Source: an uncultured Paludibaculum sp. (lineage in GTDB: Bacteria; Acidobacteriota; Terriglobia; Bryobacterales; Bryobacteraceae). Taken from it: 64,000 bases of DNA. Under the pieces are notes generated by a model. It made no database searches and was not told the origin of the DNA. It saw only the letters and a list, made by a program, of their open reading frames with translations. A program made the position numbers and the translations under genes. This document shows positions 53,159-61,872 of this stretch, piece by piece. The stretch spans positions 744,001 to 808,000 of the forward strand of contig NZ_OY762267.1 in the NCBI RefSeq assembly GCF_963665245.1. Direction: 5' to 3'. The first letter of the stretch is position 1. Each line of letters begins with the position of its first letter.

Positions 53159-54151
53159 ATGCGTTCGATTGGTCTCGATTTTGAGCACCGCAGGCTGGCT
53201 GAGCAGTCGATACCCCCGCCACCACCGCCCGGCCCTGACGAAGTATTGCTGCGGATCCACGAGGTGGGCATCTGCGCCACGGATCGGGAGTTGTCGAAGT
53301 TCCGGTTTGGCACCCCGCCGGAAGGCGAAACGTACCTGGTGTTGGGACACGAAGCCCTGGCCCAGGTGGAAGTGGGGAACGGGCAATGGGCGAAAGGCGA
53401 CTGGGTGGCGCCGATGATCCGCCGCAGTTGCACACCGGCATGCTCGCATTGCGCAAGCGGGCGGCGCGACATGTGCCTGACCGGACAGTATCTCGAACGC
53501 GGCATTTCCCGGGCGCACGGTTACCTGATGCCCTATACGCTGGAGCGCGGAGACGAACTACTCCGCGTGCCGGAGAGTGTACTGGACGTGGCGGCCCTGA
53601 GCGAGCCCCTGAGCGTCGTCGAAAAGGCGGTGGCGACCGCCCTGCGTGCCCATCCGATGGAGCCGCGGACCGCACTGGTGGCGGGTGCTGGCCCCGTGGG
53701 CATCCTGACGGCCCTGCTGCTGCAACTGAAGGGGCTCACCGTCACCGTCTTGTCGCTGGAGCCCGAGGATCACCCGCGCGCGCGGTTGTTGCGCGACGCC
53801 GGGATTCCCTACCTGCGGGATCGGCGTCCGGAGCGGGCCGACCTTGTCTTCGAAGCGGCGGGCGGAGCGCTGGACGTACTGGAATGGGTGGCGCCTTGCG
53901 GAGTGCTTCTGTTGATAGGAGCATCGGAAGAGCCTCTGCCGCTACCGCCGCTCCGCATGCTGGTGGACAATCTGACGGTGGCCGGCACTGTCAACGCGGG
54001 CCGAGTGCACTTTGAACAGGCCATCGCGGATCTGGGGCGGCTGCCCCGGCGGTCGCTGGAGGCCATGATGGAGCGCCGCGATCTGGACGCGTGGCCGAAG
54101 TCGTTTGACGGCTCACCGGCGGCGCCGAAGGTCGTGCACCGCTTCGACTGA
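53159..54151 (+). CDS. Zinc-dependent MDR alcohol/sugar dehydrogenase
   Basis: A 330-residue medium-chain dehydrogenase. The catalytic-domain GHEALAQVEVG carries a zinc ligand, and the four-Cys structural-zinc lobe reads CTPACSHCASGRRDMC. The nucleotide fold GAGPVGILTALLL indicates NAD(P) binding. The pattern is closest to glucose dehydrogenase-like MDR proteins. The ATG lies 4 bases after the GT2 stop, so it is translated from the same transcript and may oxidise a sugar or sugar alcohol of the pathway. Confidence 0.85.
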   Translation: MRSIGLDFEHRRLAEQSIPPPPPPGPDEVLLRIHEVGICATDRELSKFRFGTPPEGETYLVLGHEALAQVEVGNGQWAKGDWVAPMIRRSCTPACSHCASGRRDMCLTGQYLERGISRAHGYLMPYTLERGDELLRVPESVLDVAALSEPLSVVEKAVATALRAHPMEPRTALVAGAGPVGILTALLLQLKGLTVTVLSLEPEDHPRARLLRDAGIPYLRDRRPERADLVFEAAGGALDVLEWVAPCGVLLLIGASEEPLPLPPLRMLVDNLTVAGTVNAGRVHFEQAIADLGRLPRRSLEAMMERRDLDAWPKSFDGSPAAPKVVHRFD

Positions 54152-54163
54152 CAAGGCGCCGCC

Positions 54164-55051
54164 GTGTCCCACGGCCAATTCAAGTACACTGGGAAGCGAT
54201 TTCAATTTATGGGCTTACCATTCCGCCACTCGATCTGCAACGAGGTCTACCAGGGGTGGGACTTCGACAAATCCTGCCGCCACATTCGGGAGACAGGGTA
54301 CCAGGGCATTGAGATTGCACCCTTCACGCTCTCGGAGGATCCGGTTACGATACCAGCCGCCGAGCGCAAACAGTATGCCGACATCATCGCCAGCGAAGGA
54401 CTGCTGTTCGTGGGCCTGCACTGGCTGATGGTCGCTCCCAAAGGTCTGCATGTCACCACACCCGACGCCGACCTTCGTGCGCGCAGTTGGGCTCATATTC
54501 AAGGGCTGGTGGATCTGTGCGCTGACCTTGGCCCGAACGGTGTGATGGTGTTTGGCTCGCCTCTGCAGCGTGGAACCGTAGGTGGCTCGACGCGGGAAGA
54601 ATCGACCAGGCGCTTTGCGGACGGCCTGGCGCAGGTAGCCCCGCATGCCGAGGAACGCGGGGTGCGCATCCTGGTGGAGGCACTGCCGGCCAACCAGACG
54701 GATGTTGTCGGATCGCTGGCGGAGGCGGTGGAGATCGTACGCCAGGTGAACAGCCCCGCGATTCAGACAATGTTCGATACCCACAACGCCGTGGATGAGA
54801 CAGATCCTCACAGCGAAGTGGTGGAACGCTTCTTTCCCTACATTCAACACGTGCACGTGAACGAGACAGACGGCGGCCACTGCGGAACCGGCGACTATGA
54901 GTTCGGACCGGTGCTCGCAACGCTGCGGCGTCTGAACTACCAGGGCTGGATCTCGCTGGAGGCGTTCGACTTCAGCCCGGGACCGGAGCGCATCTCAGCC
55001 GAGTCGCTCCGTTACCTGAACGAGGTCATTGAGGGCCTGCCCGCCGACTGA
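54164..55051 (+). CDS. Sugar phosphate isomerase/epimerase family protein
   Basis: A 295-residue xylose-isomerase-like TIM barrel. The strands start GLPFRHSICNEVY and the metal site is visible in RILVEALPANQTD, MFDTHNAVDE, HVHVNETDG and WISLEAFDF. It has no signal peptide. A GTG at 54164 is used, 12 bases after the previous stop; an ATG at 54209 is the alternative. It follows the dehydrogenase in the glycan cluster and likely isomerises one of the sugars. Confidence 0.86.
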   Translation: MSHGQFKYTGKRFQFMGLPFRHSICNEVYQGWDFDKSCRHIRETGYQGIEIAPFTLSEDPVTIPAAERKQYADIIASEGLLFVGLHWLMVAPKGLHVTTPDADLRARSWAHIQGLVDLCADLGPNGVMVFGSPLQRGTVGGSTREESTRRFADGLAQVAPHAEERGVRILVEALPANQTDVVGSLAEAVEIVRQVNSPAIQTMFDTHNAVDETDPHSEVVERFFPYIQHVHVNETDGGHCGTGDYEFGPVLATLRRLNYQGWISLEAFDFSPGPERISAESLRYLNEVIEGLPAD

Positions 55052-55085
55052 TGGGGCGAGGCACGTCCAGACAGATAAATATCGT

Positions 55086-56030
55086 ATGAAGAATCCTGTG
55101 GTTACCGGCGGCGCCGGGTTCATTGGGAGCGCCATTGTGAGGGCGCTGCTGCGCGAAGGCGCTGAGCGCGTAAGCGTCATTGACAACCTGCTCTCGGGCA
55201 GTGAGACGAATCTGGCGGAGGTTGCGGATCGAGTCGACCTGCATGTCGTGGATATCCGCGACTACGACGCCATTGCACCAATTCTCGATGGGTCGCCGAA
55301 AGTCTTTCATCTTGCGGCGATCCCATCGGTGCCACGCTCGATCAGCGAGCCCGTACCGTCGCACACGGTCAATGCTGACGGCACCTTTAACGTGTACCGG
55401 GCAGCGGCCGAAGGGCGCGCAGGCCGCGTAGTATATGCTGCTTCGTCCTCGGCTTATGGGGATACGGATGTTCTGCCCAAGACCGAGTCGATGGTTCCGA
55501 TGCCGAAATCGCCCTATGCCGCCCAAAAGCTGATGGGCGAGCACTACGCTTCGGTCTTCGCCTCCTGTTTCGGGCTTTCGACGACGTCACTGCGGTTTTT
55601 CAACGTGTTTGGACCGAGGCAGGACCCGTCGAGTCCGTACTCCGGCGTACTGAGCCTGTTCATGCGGTGCCTGATTGAGCGGCGTCCGCCGACCATCTTC
55701 GGCGACGGAGAGCAGTCGCGGGATTTCACCTATGTCGAAGATGTGGCGGATTTGTGCCTGAAGGCCTCAAACGCGCCGGCCACCATCGTGTCGGGCAACA
55801 TGTACAATGCGGGAAACGGAGGCCGGTTCACGTTGAACGAGACGTGGCGGATTCTGTGCAAGTTAGAGGGGATTGAGATTGAACCGGTGTATGGCCCGCC
55901 CAGACCCGGCGACGTTAAGGACTCCCAAGCCGACACGGCCCGCGCCGTCCGTGATCTCGGCCACGCTCCCAGGTTTTCATTCGAAGAAGGCTTGCGGCTG
56001 ACGCTGGAGTGGTACCGCGCCAACACGTAG
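55086..56030 (+). CDS. NAD-dependent sugar-nucleotide epimerase/dehydratase
   Basis: An extended SDR enzyme of 314 residues that interconverts nucleotide sugars. The Rossmann motif is VTGGAGFIGSAI, then VIDNLLSG and VFHLAAIPSVPRS, an SSSAYGD serine and YxxxK in SPYAAQKLM; the substrate region is NVFGPRQDPSSPYSGV. It closely matches UDP-N-acetylglucosamine/UDP-glucose 4-epimerases of the WbpP/GalE type. ATG 55086 is used. It closes the glycan cluster and could supply the donor sugar for the GT2 protein. Confidence 0.9.
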   Translation: MKNPVVTGGAGFIGSAIVRALLREGAERVSVIDNLLSGSETNLAEVADRVDLHVVDIRDYDAIAPILDGSPKVFHLAAIPSVPRSISEPVPSHTVNADGTFNVYRAAAEGRAGRVVYAASSSAYGDTDVLPKTESMVPMPKSPYAAQKLMGEHYASVFASCFGLSTTSLRFFNVFGPRQDPSSPYSGVLSLFMRCLIERRPPTIFGDGEQSRDFTYVEDVADLCLKASNAPATIVSGNMYNAGNGGRFTLNETWRILCKLEGIEIEPVYGPPRPGDVKDSQADTARAVRDLGHAPRFSFEEGLRLTLEWYRANT

Positions 56031-56061
56031 CCGAACTCTGTAGGAAGATCGCCCCGCAAAG

Positions 56062-56100
56062 AATACAGGCATGTTCTTCCGTCGGAGAAGTGCCTGTATT
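56062..56100 (+). promoter_or_regulatory. Large hairpin upstream of sigma factor gene
   Basis: AATACAGGCA (56062-56071) and TGCCTGTATT (56091-56100) pair exactly over ten bases, and the inner TTCTTC/GGAGAA adds six more, leaving a four-base loop. It lies 15 bases before the sigma start and 32 bases after the epimerase stop. It could stop read-through or serve as an operator for the sigma operon. No T-run follows. Confidence 0.45.
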
Positions 56101-56114
56101 ACTATAGGATACAC

Positions 56115-56696
56115 GTGCGAGTGCAACTCGAGCAGCAGAGCTTCGACAGTGACTACGTCCTGCGGCTCAAGCAGGGCGATCCAGACACTCAGCGTCATTT
56201 CGTCAACTATTTTGGCGATTTGCTGCGCGTGAAACTGCGTGGGAAACTCAGGGCTCCGCAACTGGTTGAGGAAGCCAAACAGGAGACATTCCTGCGAGTA
56301 TTGTTAACTTTACGCGAACGCGGGATCGACCACCCGGAACGACTGGGCGCATTCGTCAATTCGGTCTGCAACAACGTCGTGATGGAGGTGTACCGGGCAG
56401 AGTCCCGAACCGCCCCGATGCCGGAGAATCTCAACCCGGCCGACGACCAGATCGACGCCGAAAGCGAAATGGTGAACGAACAAAAGCGAAAGCTCGTTCG
56501 TGAATTGCTTGACGAATTACCGCCCAAGGAAAGCGAACTATTGCGGCAAGTTTTCCTGGAAGAGAAGGACAAGGACGTTATCTGTCAACAGTTTGGGGTG
56601 GATCGAAACTATCTGCGAGTGCTGCTGCATCGTGCCAGAAACCGGTTCAGCGCCCTACTCGGGGAGCGCGGAAAGGCACACGGCGTCGGTGAGTGA
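56115..56696 (+). CDS. ECF-type sigma-70 family sigma factor
   Basis: A 193-residue group 4 sigma factor. Region 2 spans about residues 15-95 (YVLRLKQGDPDTQRHFVNYF, VEEAKQETFLRVLL, LGAFVNSVCNNVVMEVYR) and region 4 about 125-180 (LLDELPPKESELLRQVFLEE, VICQQFGVDRNYLRVLLHRAR). It would direct RNA polymerase to promoters of its regulon. GTG 56115 is the start. An anti-sigma factor gene follows after 39 bases, and a TPR-CHAT lipoprotein gene lies further down the same strand. Confidence 0.9.
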   Translation: MRVQLEQQSFDSDYVLRLKQGDPDTQRHFVNYFGDLLRVKLRGKLRAPQLVEEAKQETFLRVLLTLRERGIDHPERLGAFVNSVCNNVVMEVYRAESRTAPMPENLNPADDQIDAESEMVNEQKRKLVRELLDELPPKESELLRQVFLEEKDKDVICQQFGVDRNYLRVLLHRARNRFSALLGERGKAHGVGE

Positions 56697-56735
56697 AACG
56701 AAACAGATTCTAAACTCACCATCCTTCCAGAGGCA

Positions 56736-57413
56736 ATGATGGATCATCGGTCAGCCATCGAAACCACCGCCGTCGAGAGGTACTTCCTCGATGAAATGGC
56801 TACTGTCGAACGTGCCGAGTTTGAGGCACACTTTTTCGACTGCGAGCAATGCGCGGCAGAAATCAGGGTGATGTCCAGCCTGGAGGCCAATGTCCGCGCC
56901 GAATTGGAAGCGGGCCGGCCGAAGGAAAAGACACAGGCCTCAACGTCCTGGATAAAGAAGCCAACTCCAGGATTTTGGGAGCGATATTTCGATTGGTTGC
57001 GCCCCGCAATTGCGGCGCCCGCCTTGGCGACGCTGCTGGTCGTCATGGGGTATCAGAACCTGTTGCACCCGGCCCGGCCGCACGACTTCGCGGGTCCTCA
57101 GGCAGCCACGGCCCTCCTGTTGCGCGGCGAAACACGGGGCGCGGAGCCGGCGGTGACCCTACCTTCGGATCATTCGCTGGTATTGACGTTGGATCTGGCC
57201 GGCATCCGGCCCTCACCGGAATACAGCGTGGAACTGCAACCGGAGCACGGGGCACCGGCCCCGGTGATTCGGACGGCCGCACCTTCTGCCGGGGAGCCAT
57301 TGACGTTGGCGTTGTCCGCTGGCACTCTTACACAGGGCCGATATCAACTCACCCTGCGGAGTGCGCCGGGCGGGCCGGTTCTGGCCCGTTTCCGATTTGA
57401 AGTTCATCCCTGA
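56736..57413 (+). CDS. Membrane anti-sigma factor with zinc-finger motif
   Basis: A 225-residue anti-sigma factor. Residues 1-60 are the sigma-binding anti-sigma domain with H-x3-C-x2-C (His32, Cys36, Cys39). A single membrane helix lies at about residues 90-108 (AIAAPALATLLVVMGY), so the last 115 residues (beta-rich, SLVLTLDLAG, SVELQPEHGAPAP, FRFEVHP) are extracytoplasmic. It would hold the adjacent sigma factor at the membrane and release it on a periplasmic signal. ATG 56739 is an equal alternative start. Confidence 0.87.
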   Translation: MMDHRSAIETTAVERYFLDEMATVERAEFEAHFFDCEQCAAEIRVMSSLEANVRAELEAGRPKEKTQASTSWIKKPTPGFWERYFDWLRPAIAAPALATLLVVMGYQNLLHPARPHDFAGPQAATALLLRGETRGAEPAVTLPSDHSLVLTLDLAGIRPSPEYSVELQPEHGAPAPVIRTAAPSAGEPLTLALSAGTLTQGRYQLTLRSAPGGPVLARFRFEVHP

Positions 57414-57427
57414 CAGGAGTTTTACAC

Positions 57428-58327
57428 TTGGCGAAGATTGAACCCCGTTACGTTTTCCGCGGCGATGCTGTGGGTGCCGCCGGACGCCTGCTCCGGAATG
57501 CCCGGGGAGAGGCCGTGAACCAGATTGTTCCCGTACTAGCCGCGAGCTCGCTGCCGGTCATCGGCGGGATCTCAGAGGCGAAAGCCGAAAACTGCACCAT
57601 TCCCATGCCGGAAGGGGAAAAGCCGTTCCTGTGCGTCGACTCCGCCATTACGTCGGCGAAGAGCGAACCGGAAGGGCTTCATTCCGACCACATCACGACA
57701 GTTAATGTGGATGTGAAGAACGTTCGGATTCTGGACCGGGTCACCATGGACACGGTAAAGGCCACCCTGGTCTCGACGCATCCGCCGGCGGAGAAGGTGG
57801 CGCGCATTGTGCCCGAGGCGGCCGAGATGACCGGTCTGAAGCTGGATGGTCACGAGTTGGCGGTAACGTTCGACCTGAAAGTCTACAAGCGCTGCCCCAC
57901 CAAAGAGACGCTGGTGGAGCATTACGCCAACACAGCCGCGTTTCGCGCGAAGTCCGCTTGGCGGGTTTCCGCCGACTCGCCCAAGAAGCTGCGTCCGCCA
58001 GAGTTCAAAGGCGTGATCATCGCCACGATTGTGAGCTCCATCAAGTGGGTGGACAAGCCGCTGGAAGGCGTCGAGATCTGCGGCAACGTGATCCGCTGGC
58101 CCGAGGTGGGCACAATTTACCTCGGCGAACTGTTGATCTGCCAGAAATCGCGAAGGCTGACAATGTTCCGCATGGAGCTTGGCGGAAACATGGAAGTTCA
58201 GCGCCAGGCGGTCACGAAGGGCCGCAAGTCCAAGAAGGTGGCGGGGGCTGCCCGCGCGGAGGACCGGAACCAGGGCGGCGAAGTGGTGATCGGCGAGACG
58301 CAAACGAACGGCACGACGATTCCTTAA
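57428..58327 (+). CDS. Unknown protein of the sigma/CHAT operon
   Basis: A 299-residue protein starting at TTG 57428 with AGGAG eight bases upstream. There is no typical signal peptide. The N-terminal 60 residues hold a hydrophobic AAG-type stretch (IVPVLAASSLPVIGGISEA), and the rest is a mixed beta fold (HITTVNVDVKNVRIL, ELAVTFDLKVYKRCPT, VEICGNVIRWPEVGTIYLGELLI) with a basic, Gly/Lys-rich tail. No family is recognised. It lies between the anti-sigma gene (14 bases) and the CHAT gene, so it is part of the operon and could be a CHAT partner or substrate. Confidence 0.7.
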   Translation: MAKIEPRYVFRGDAVGAAGRLLRNARGEAVNQIVPVLAASSLPVIGGISEAKAENCTIPMPEGEKPFLCVDSAITSAKSEPEGLHSDHITTVNVDVKNVRILDRVTMDTVKATLVSTHPPAEKVARIVPEAAEMTGLKLDGHELAVTFDLKVYKRCPTKETLVEHYANTAAFRAKSAWRVSADSPKKLRPPEFKGVIIATIVSSIKWVDKPLEGVEICGNVIRWPEVGTIYLGELLICQKSRRLTMFRMELGGNMEVQRQAVTKGRKSKKVAGAARAEDRNQGGEVVIGETQTNGTTIP

Positions 58328-58360
58328 TGACCGGCCCGGTAGGGCTAGTGTATTACAGGT

Positions 58361-60823
58361 GTGAGGACAGGTACACTTGGGCTGATGCTCCGGTGGTGCC
58401 TGCTCCTTACACTTCTGTTGTCTGGATGCGCGCGGTTTCTCAGCACCCCGCAAGCGCAGTTTCAGGAAGTCTGGCGGCTGTACCGGACGGGCCGGCTGCA
58501 AGCCGCCCTACGCGAACTGGAACAGCACGACGCCTGGCGCCAGGAAAAATCCAGCGAGTGGCGCTCGCGCTTTCACACCCTACGCGCCGAGATTCTATTA
58601 GCACAGGGAAAGCCGGCCGAGGCGGCGCGCGACCTCGCTGACCCTGCGCCCGGTCCGCGCTGGGAGGCCCGCCGGCAACTGGTGCTAGGTGGAGTGTATC
58701 TGCGCCAGGGCCGCTTTGACGACGGCCAGATCGCGCTGGAGAAGGCCCGGCAATTGGCCGAACAGACGGGCGATTCGGAGACGGCCCTGCTCGCCATGGT
58801 CTATGAGGGCGCACGGTTGGCGCGCAAGGGTGAGCTACAGAAGGCGGAAGCCGTCACTCGCGCGGCGCTAGGGGAGGCGATCAAGCGGGACGACGCCTAC
58901 AGTGAAGCCGCCGCCTGTAACAATCTCGCATTCCTCAGGCTGCGGCAGTTGCGCTACGACGAGTCGATCGCCTTCACACGGCAGGCCGTGGCCGCGGCCG
59001 ACCGGATCGACGCACGCTGGATCGCGGGCCGTTCAGCTACAAACGCCGCGCTGTGCTACGCACAGTTGGGTGACATCCCAAGAGCACTGGAATGGCAGTC
59101 ACGCGTGGCGGCCAACCTTGAGATGGTGGGCGATCGCGCCAATCTCAAAGACAGCCTGGGCGAGATGGGTTCGATGTACCTGATCCAAGGCCGGTTCGAC
59201 GAAGCCATCCAGTCGTACCGCAAGGCCTTCAATTTGGCTCGGGAGCTCCATGAAGACCCTGCAACCTGGGCCGGCAACCTGGCTCTAGCCTACCTCTCGG
59301 CGCAGCGCTGGCAGGACGCAGCCCATTGGAACGACCAAGCCTGGGCGAGCAAGACCGACACGTCGAACAACACCGCCCAGAACTACCTGCGGCTGAACCG
59401 TGGCTTCATCGCAGCCGGACAAAACAGGCTGGACGATGCGGCCCGGGACTTCCACGCGGTGCTAGCCAGCAGCGCCGACAACCGAGGCTTGTTGTGGGAC
59501 GCGCACGCCGGCCTGGCCCGCGTGGAGATGGCGCGCCACCGCTTCGCAGCGGCCAAGCCGCATTTCGAGGCGGCGTTGCAGCAGATTGAGACCGCGCGCG
59601 TGCAGTTGCGCAACCGGGAGTCGAAGATCACGTTCCTGGCGCGCCTCATCCGTTTCCATCAGGACTATGTGGAGGCTTTGATGGAGCACGGCGAGACAGA
59701 TGCCGCGCTGCGTGTGGCGGAATCGAGCCGTGGGCGCATTCTGGCGGCGCAGTCGGAGCGGGCGGCTCCACAGGTAGCGGCCGATATCGTGGCCCGTGCC
59801 CGGCGTTTTGCCCGTGAGCGCAAAACGGCGGTTCTGTTCTACTGGACGGCGCCGAAGCGGTCGTGGCTGTGGACGGTGACGGCCGCGGGCATTCGGTATC
59901 ACGAACTGCCCGAGGCCGCAAAAATCGGCGAGCAGGTTAAGTTGTACCGCAACGAGATCGAGAGGTCGAATCGGGATCCGCTGCGCGATACGCCCGACAC
60001 GCCTGGGGCGCAACTCTATCAGATGCTGCTGGGCCCGGCGAAGGAACTGGCAGGCGAAAAGCGCGTGACGGTGATTCCGGACGGCCCGGTCCACTTGATC
60101 AATCTGGAGTCACTCCCCGTGACTCTGCCCAAGCCACACTTCTGGATCGAGGATGTGTCGCTATCAGTGGCGCCTTCGCTCACGATGCTGACGGTGGAGA
60201 AGCCGGAGCCTGCCGGAGGGGAGGGGTTGCTGCTGGTGGGCGCACCGGTGGCCCCGGACTCGGAGTTTCCCACGTTGGACAGCGCCCGGCGCGAGTTGTC
60301 CGGAATCGCCGCCAAGTTCCCCGCCCTGTCGAAGACTATTCTGGCAGGAGCCCAGGCCACGCGCAGCAACTACCAGAAGGCCGGGGCGGAACGGTATGCG
60401 CTAGTGCACTTCGCCACGCACGCGGAGGTGGGCCGCGTGAGTCCGCTGGATTCCGCCATCATTCTCTCGAAGGAGGGCGACCAGTTCCGGCTGTACGCAC
60501 GCGAGATTCTGGGGACACCACGCCTGAAGGCACGGCTGGTAACGATCTCGGCCTGCAGCAGCGCGGGCGCCACCAGCTACGCGGGAGAAGGCTTGATCGG
60601 TCTGTCGTGGGCCTTCCTCGAAGCCGGCGCGCAGTCCGTAGTGGCGGGCTTGTGGGCTGTCAGCGACAGCTCGAGCGCGGAACTGATGACCGGGCTCTAT
60701 GAGGGGATCGCCGCTGGACATCCGCCGGATGAGTCTCTGCGGGCGGCGAAGCTGCGCATGCTGAACGGCAGCGACTACAAACGGCCCTACTATTGGGCGC
60801 CCTATCAGATTTACGTCCGCTGA
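58361..60823 (+). CDS. TPR-CHAT caspase-like lipoprotein
   Basis: An 820-residue putative cysteine protease. The N-terminus ends in a lipobox LLLSGC (Cys23), so it is probably lipid-anchored and outside the cytoplasm. Residues about 35-400 are tetratricopeptide-type helix pairs (AACNNLAFLRLRQLRYDESI, GSMYLIQGRFDEAIQSYRKA). The C-terminal CHAT domain, from about 520, has the catalytic His in HFATHAEVG (about 687) and Cys in ISACSSAG (about 732). CHAT proteins are caspase relatives that cut specific partners. GTG 58361 is used; ATG 58385 would give a shorter signal. It ends the sigma/anti-sigma operon. Confidence 0.9.
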   Translation: MRTGTLGLMLRWCLLLTLLLSGCARFLSTPQAQFQEVWRLYRTGRLQAALRELEQHDAWRQEKSSEWRSRFHTLRAEILLAQGKPAEAARDLADPAPGPRWEARRQLVLGGVYLRQGRFDDGQIALEKARQLAEQTGDSETALLAMVYEGARLARKGELQKAEAVTRAALGEAIKRDDAYSEAAACNNLAFLRLRQLRYDESIAFTRQAVAAADRIDARWIAGRSATNAALCYAQLGDIPRALEWQSRVAANLEMVGDRANLKDSLGEMGSMYLIQGRFDEAIQSYRKAFNLARELHEDPATWAGNLALAYLSAQRWQDAAHWNDQAWASKTDTSNNTAQNYLRLNRGFIAAGQNRLDDAARDFHAVLASSADNRGLLWDAHAGLARVEMARHRFAAAKPHFEAALQQIETARVQLRNRESKITFLARLIRFHQDYVEALMEHGETDAALRVAESSRGRILAAQSERAAPQVAADIVARARRFARERKTAVLFYWTAPKRSWLWTVTAAGIRYHELPEAAKIGEQVKLYRNEIERSNRDPLRDTPDTPGAQLYQMLLGPAKELAGEKRVTVIPDGPVHLINLESLPVTLPKPHFWIEDVSLSVAPSLTMLTVEKPEPAGGEGLLLVGAPVAPDSEFPTLDSARRELSGIAAKFPALSKTILAGAQATRSNYQKAGAERYALVHFATHAEVGRVSPLDSAIILSKEGDQFRLYAREILGTPRLKARLVTISACSSAGATSYAGEGLIGLSWAFLEAGAQSVVAGLWAVSDSSSAELMTGLYEGIAAGHPPDESLRAAKLRMLNGSDYKRPYYWAPYQIYVR

Positions 60824-61135
60824 TCGAAGATTCTCTGCAGTTCAGTGAAACGCAAAGAGGGTCCGGCGCACTTAACAAATAGGAAGGTTGAGGACAGACC
60901 CAAGGGCGCTCCCAGCAGGCTCCAAGCCACAGGACTCGGGAGGAAGCCATACACGCTTCCGGTGTTACGTCCATCGCCGGGATAGTGCGTCGGTAAAACG
61001 TCTGGGCGTTGTGAGCCAGTGTGCGGAGCGACCCTGACCTCAGCCTTTGCGGCAGTTCTCACGCGTAATCCAAATGATCGGAGGGGATGCGCGTGGGGCT
61101 GCCGCTATCTTCTTTCGGGTCCATCCAAAGACAGG
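60824..61135. other. Intergenic region without a recognised gene
   Basis: 312 bases downstream of the CHAT gene. The only structure seen is GGAAGC ... GCTTCC (60942-60960), a small hairpin with no T-run. No convincing coding frame or RNA gene. Confidence 0.4.
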
Positions 61136-61264
61136 CTACTTGGCGGAGGGAACGGCTTTCGCGTCGGTCAGTTTTTGCCGCAGTTCGCGCATCGTGAGGC
61201 GAACCTGCAGCTTTCTTTTGCGCAGGCGGTGATGCCGCGATTTGTCTCCGTTGCTGGCTGACAT
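61136..61264 (-). CDS. 42-residue basic microprotein
   Basis: An ATG-initiated frame of 42 codons rich in Lys/Arg/His (GDKSRHHRLRKRKLQVRLTM then RELRQKL). The sequence looks like a nucleic-acid- or ribosome-binding helix and it resembles the basic first half of the small protein at 16874-17101 in style only. No clear Shine-Dalgarno lies upstream. Too short for default gene calling. Likely real on composition, but unproven. Confidence 0.45.
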   Translation of the reverse strand: MSASNGDKSRHHRLRKRKLQVRLTMRELRQKLTDAKAVPSAK

Positions 61265-61336
61265 GGTGGCTAAAGCGTAGCAGCTATCGGCAGCCACCGC
61301 CTCTTTATTTTCCGGGGACCGGCCCGCGAGCGGGCC

Positions 61337-61723
61337 TCAGCCGTAGACGACAGGGTGCTTTTCCAGCCAGTGCTCGTCGCGCGCCGCGTTGATTTTCTTA
61401 AGCGCGCCGCCTGCCAGCGCACCGGTCACACGCCGCGAGCCCCACGCCATTCCGCCCGTAAATCCGATAGCGCCGCCCACGACACCGCCGATGAGCGCGC
61501 CGCGCTTCGACTTGCGGTCGTCCGTGATATAGCCTGCCGCCGCGCCGATGCATGCGCCGATGAGCAGGGGGAGTAGTGATTCTTCCGCCGCGCGCGCAAA
61601 TTCACTGGAGATTTCGTCGTCCTGGAATGACGCTTTGCGGACCGTCGTGGCCCCTTCCAGGCCCGATTCCACCAGGTCGCGACCATACTCAATGTTCGAT
61701 TTCACCCAAGAGCCAAGCTTCAT
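61337..61723 (-). CDS. Glycine-zipper membrane-associated protein
   Basis: A 128-residue protein. The middle is two adjacent small-residue helices (LLPLLIGACIGAAAGYITDD and GALIGGVVGGAIGFTGGMAWG) with GxxxG spacing, typical of glycine-zipper proteins that sit in membranes or bind the envelope. The N-terminal part is charged and helical. No signal peptide is obvious. It is divergent from tex with a 149-base gap. Function unknown; stress-related envelope proteins have this composition. Confidence 0.65.
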   Translation of the reverse strand: MKLGSWVKSNIEYGRDLVESGLEGATTVRKASFQDDEISSEFARAAEESLLPLLIGACIGAAAGYITDDRKSKRGALIGGVVGGAIGFTGGMAWGSRRVTGALAGGALKKINAARDEHWLEKHPVVYG

Positions 61724-61872
61724 AATTCAGCACCCGCTTTCATCATACAGGTTTCGGCATTGCGATCTGAATCTCCGCTCAGCTCCGGCCCACTCCGCCC
61801 TAGACACAGCGTTGCGCGGCCCGTCAAGGAGAGATTTCCAGGCTCCGCGGTTTACCATATGGATGTTTCCAC

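Noticed and set aside
60811..61062. 83-codon minus-strand frame after the CHAT gene
   Set aside because: No domain, no ribosome-binding site, and it overlaps the CHAT gene end on the other strand.
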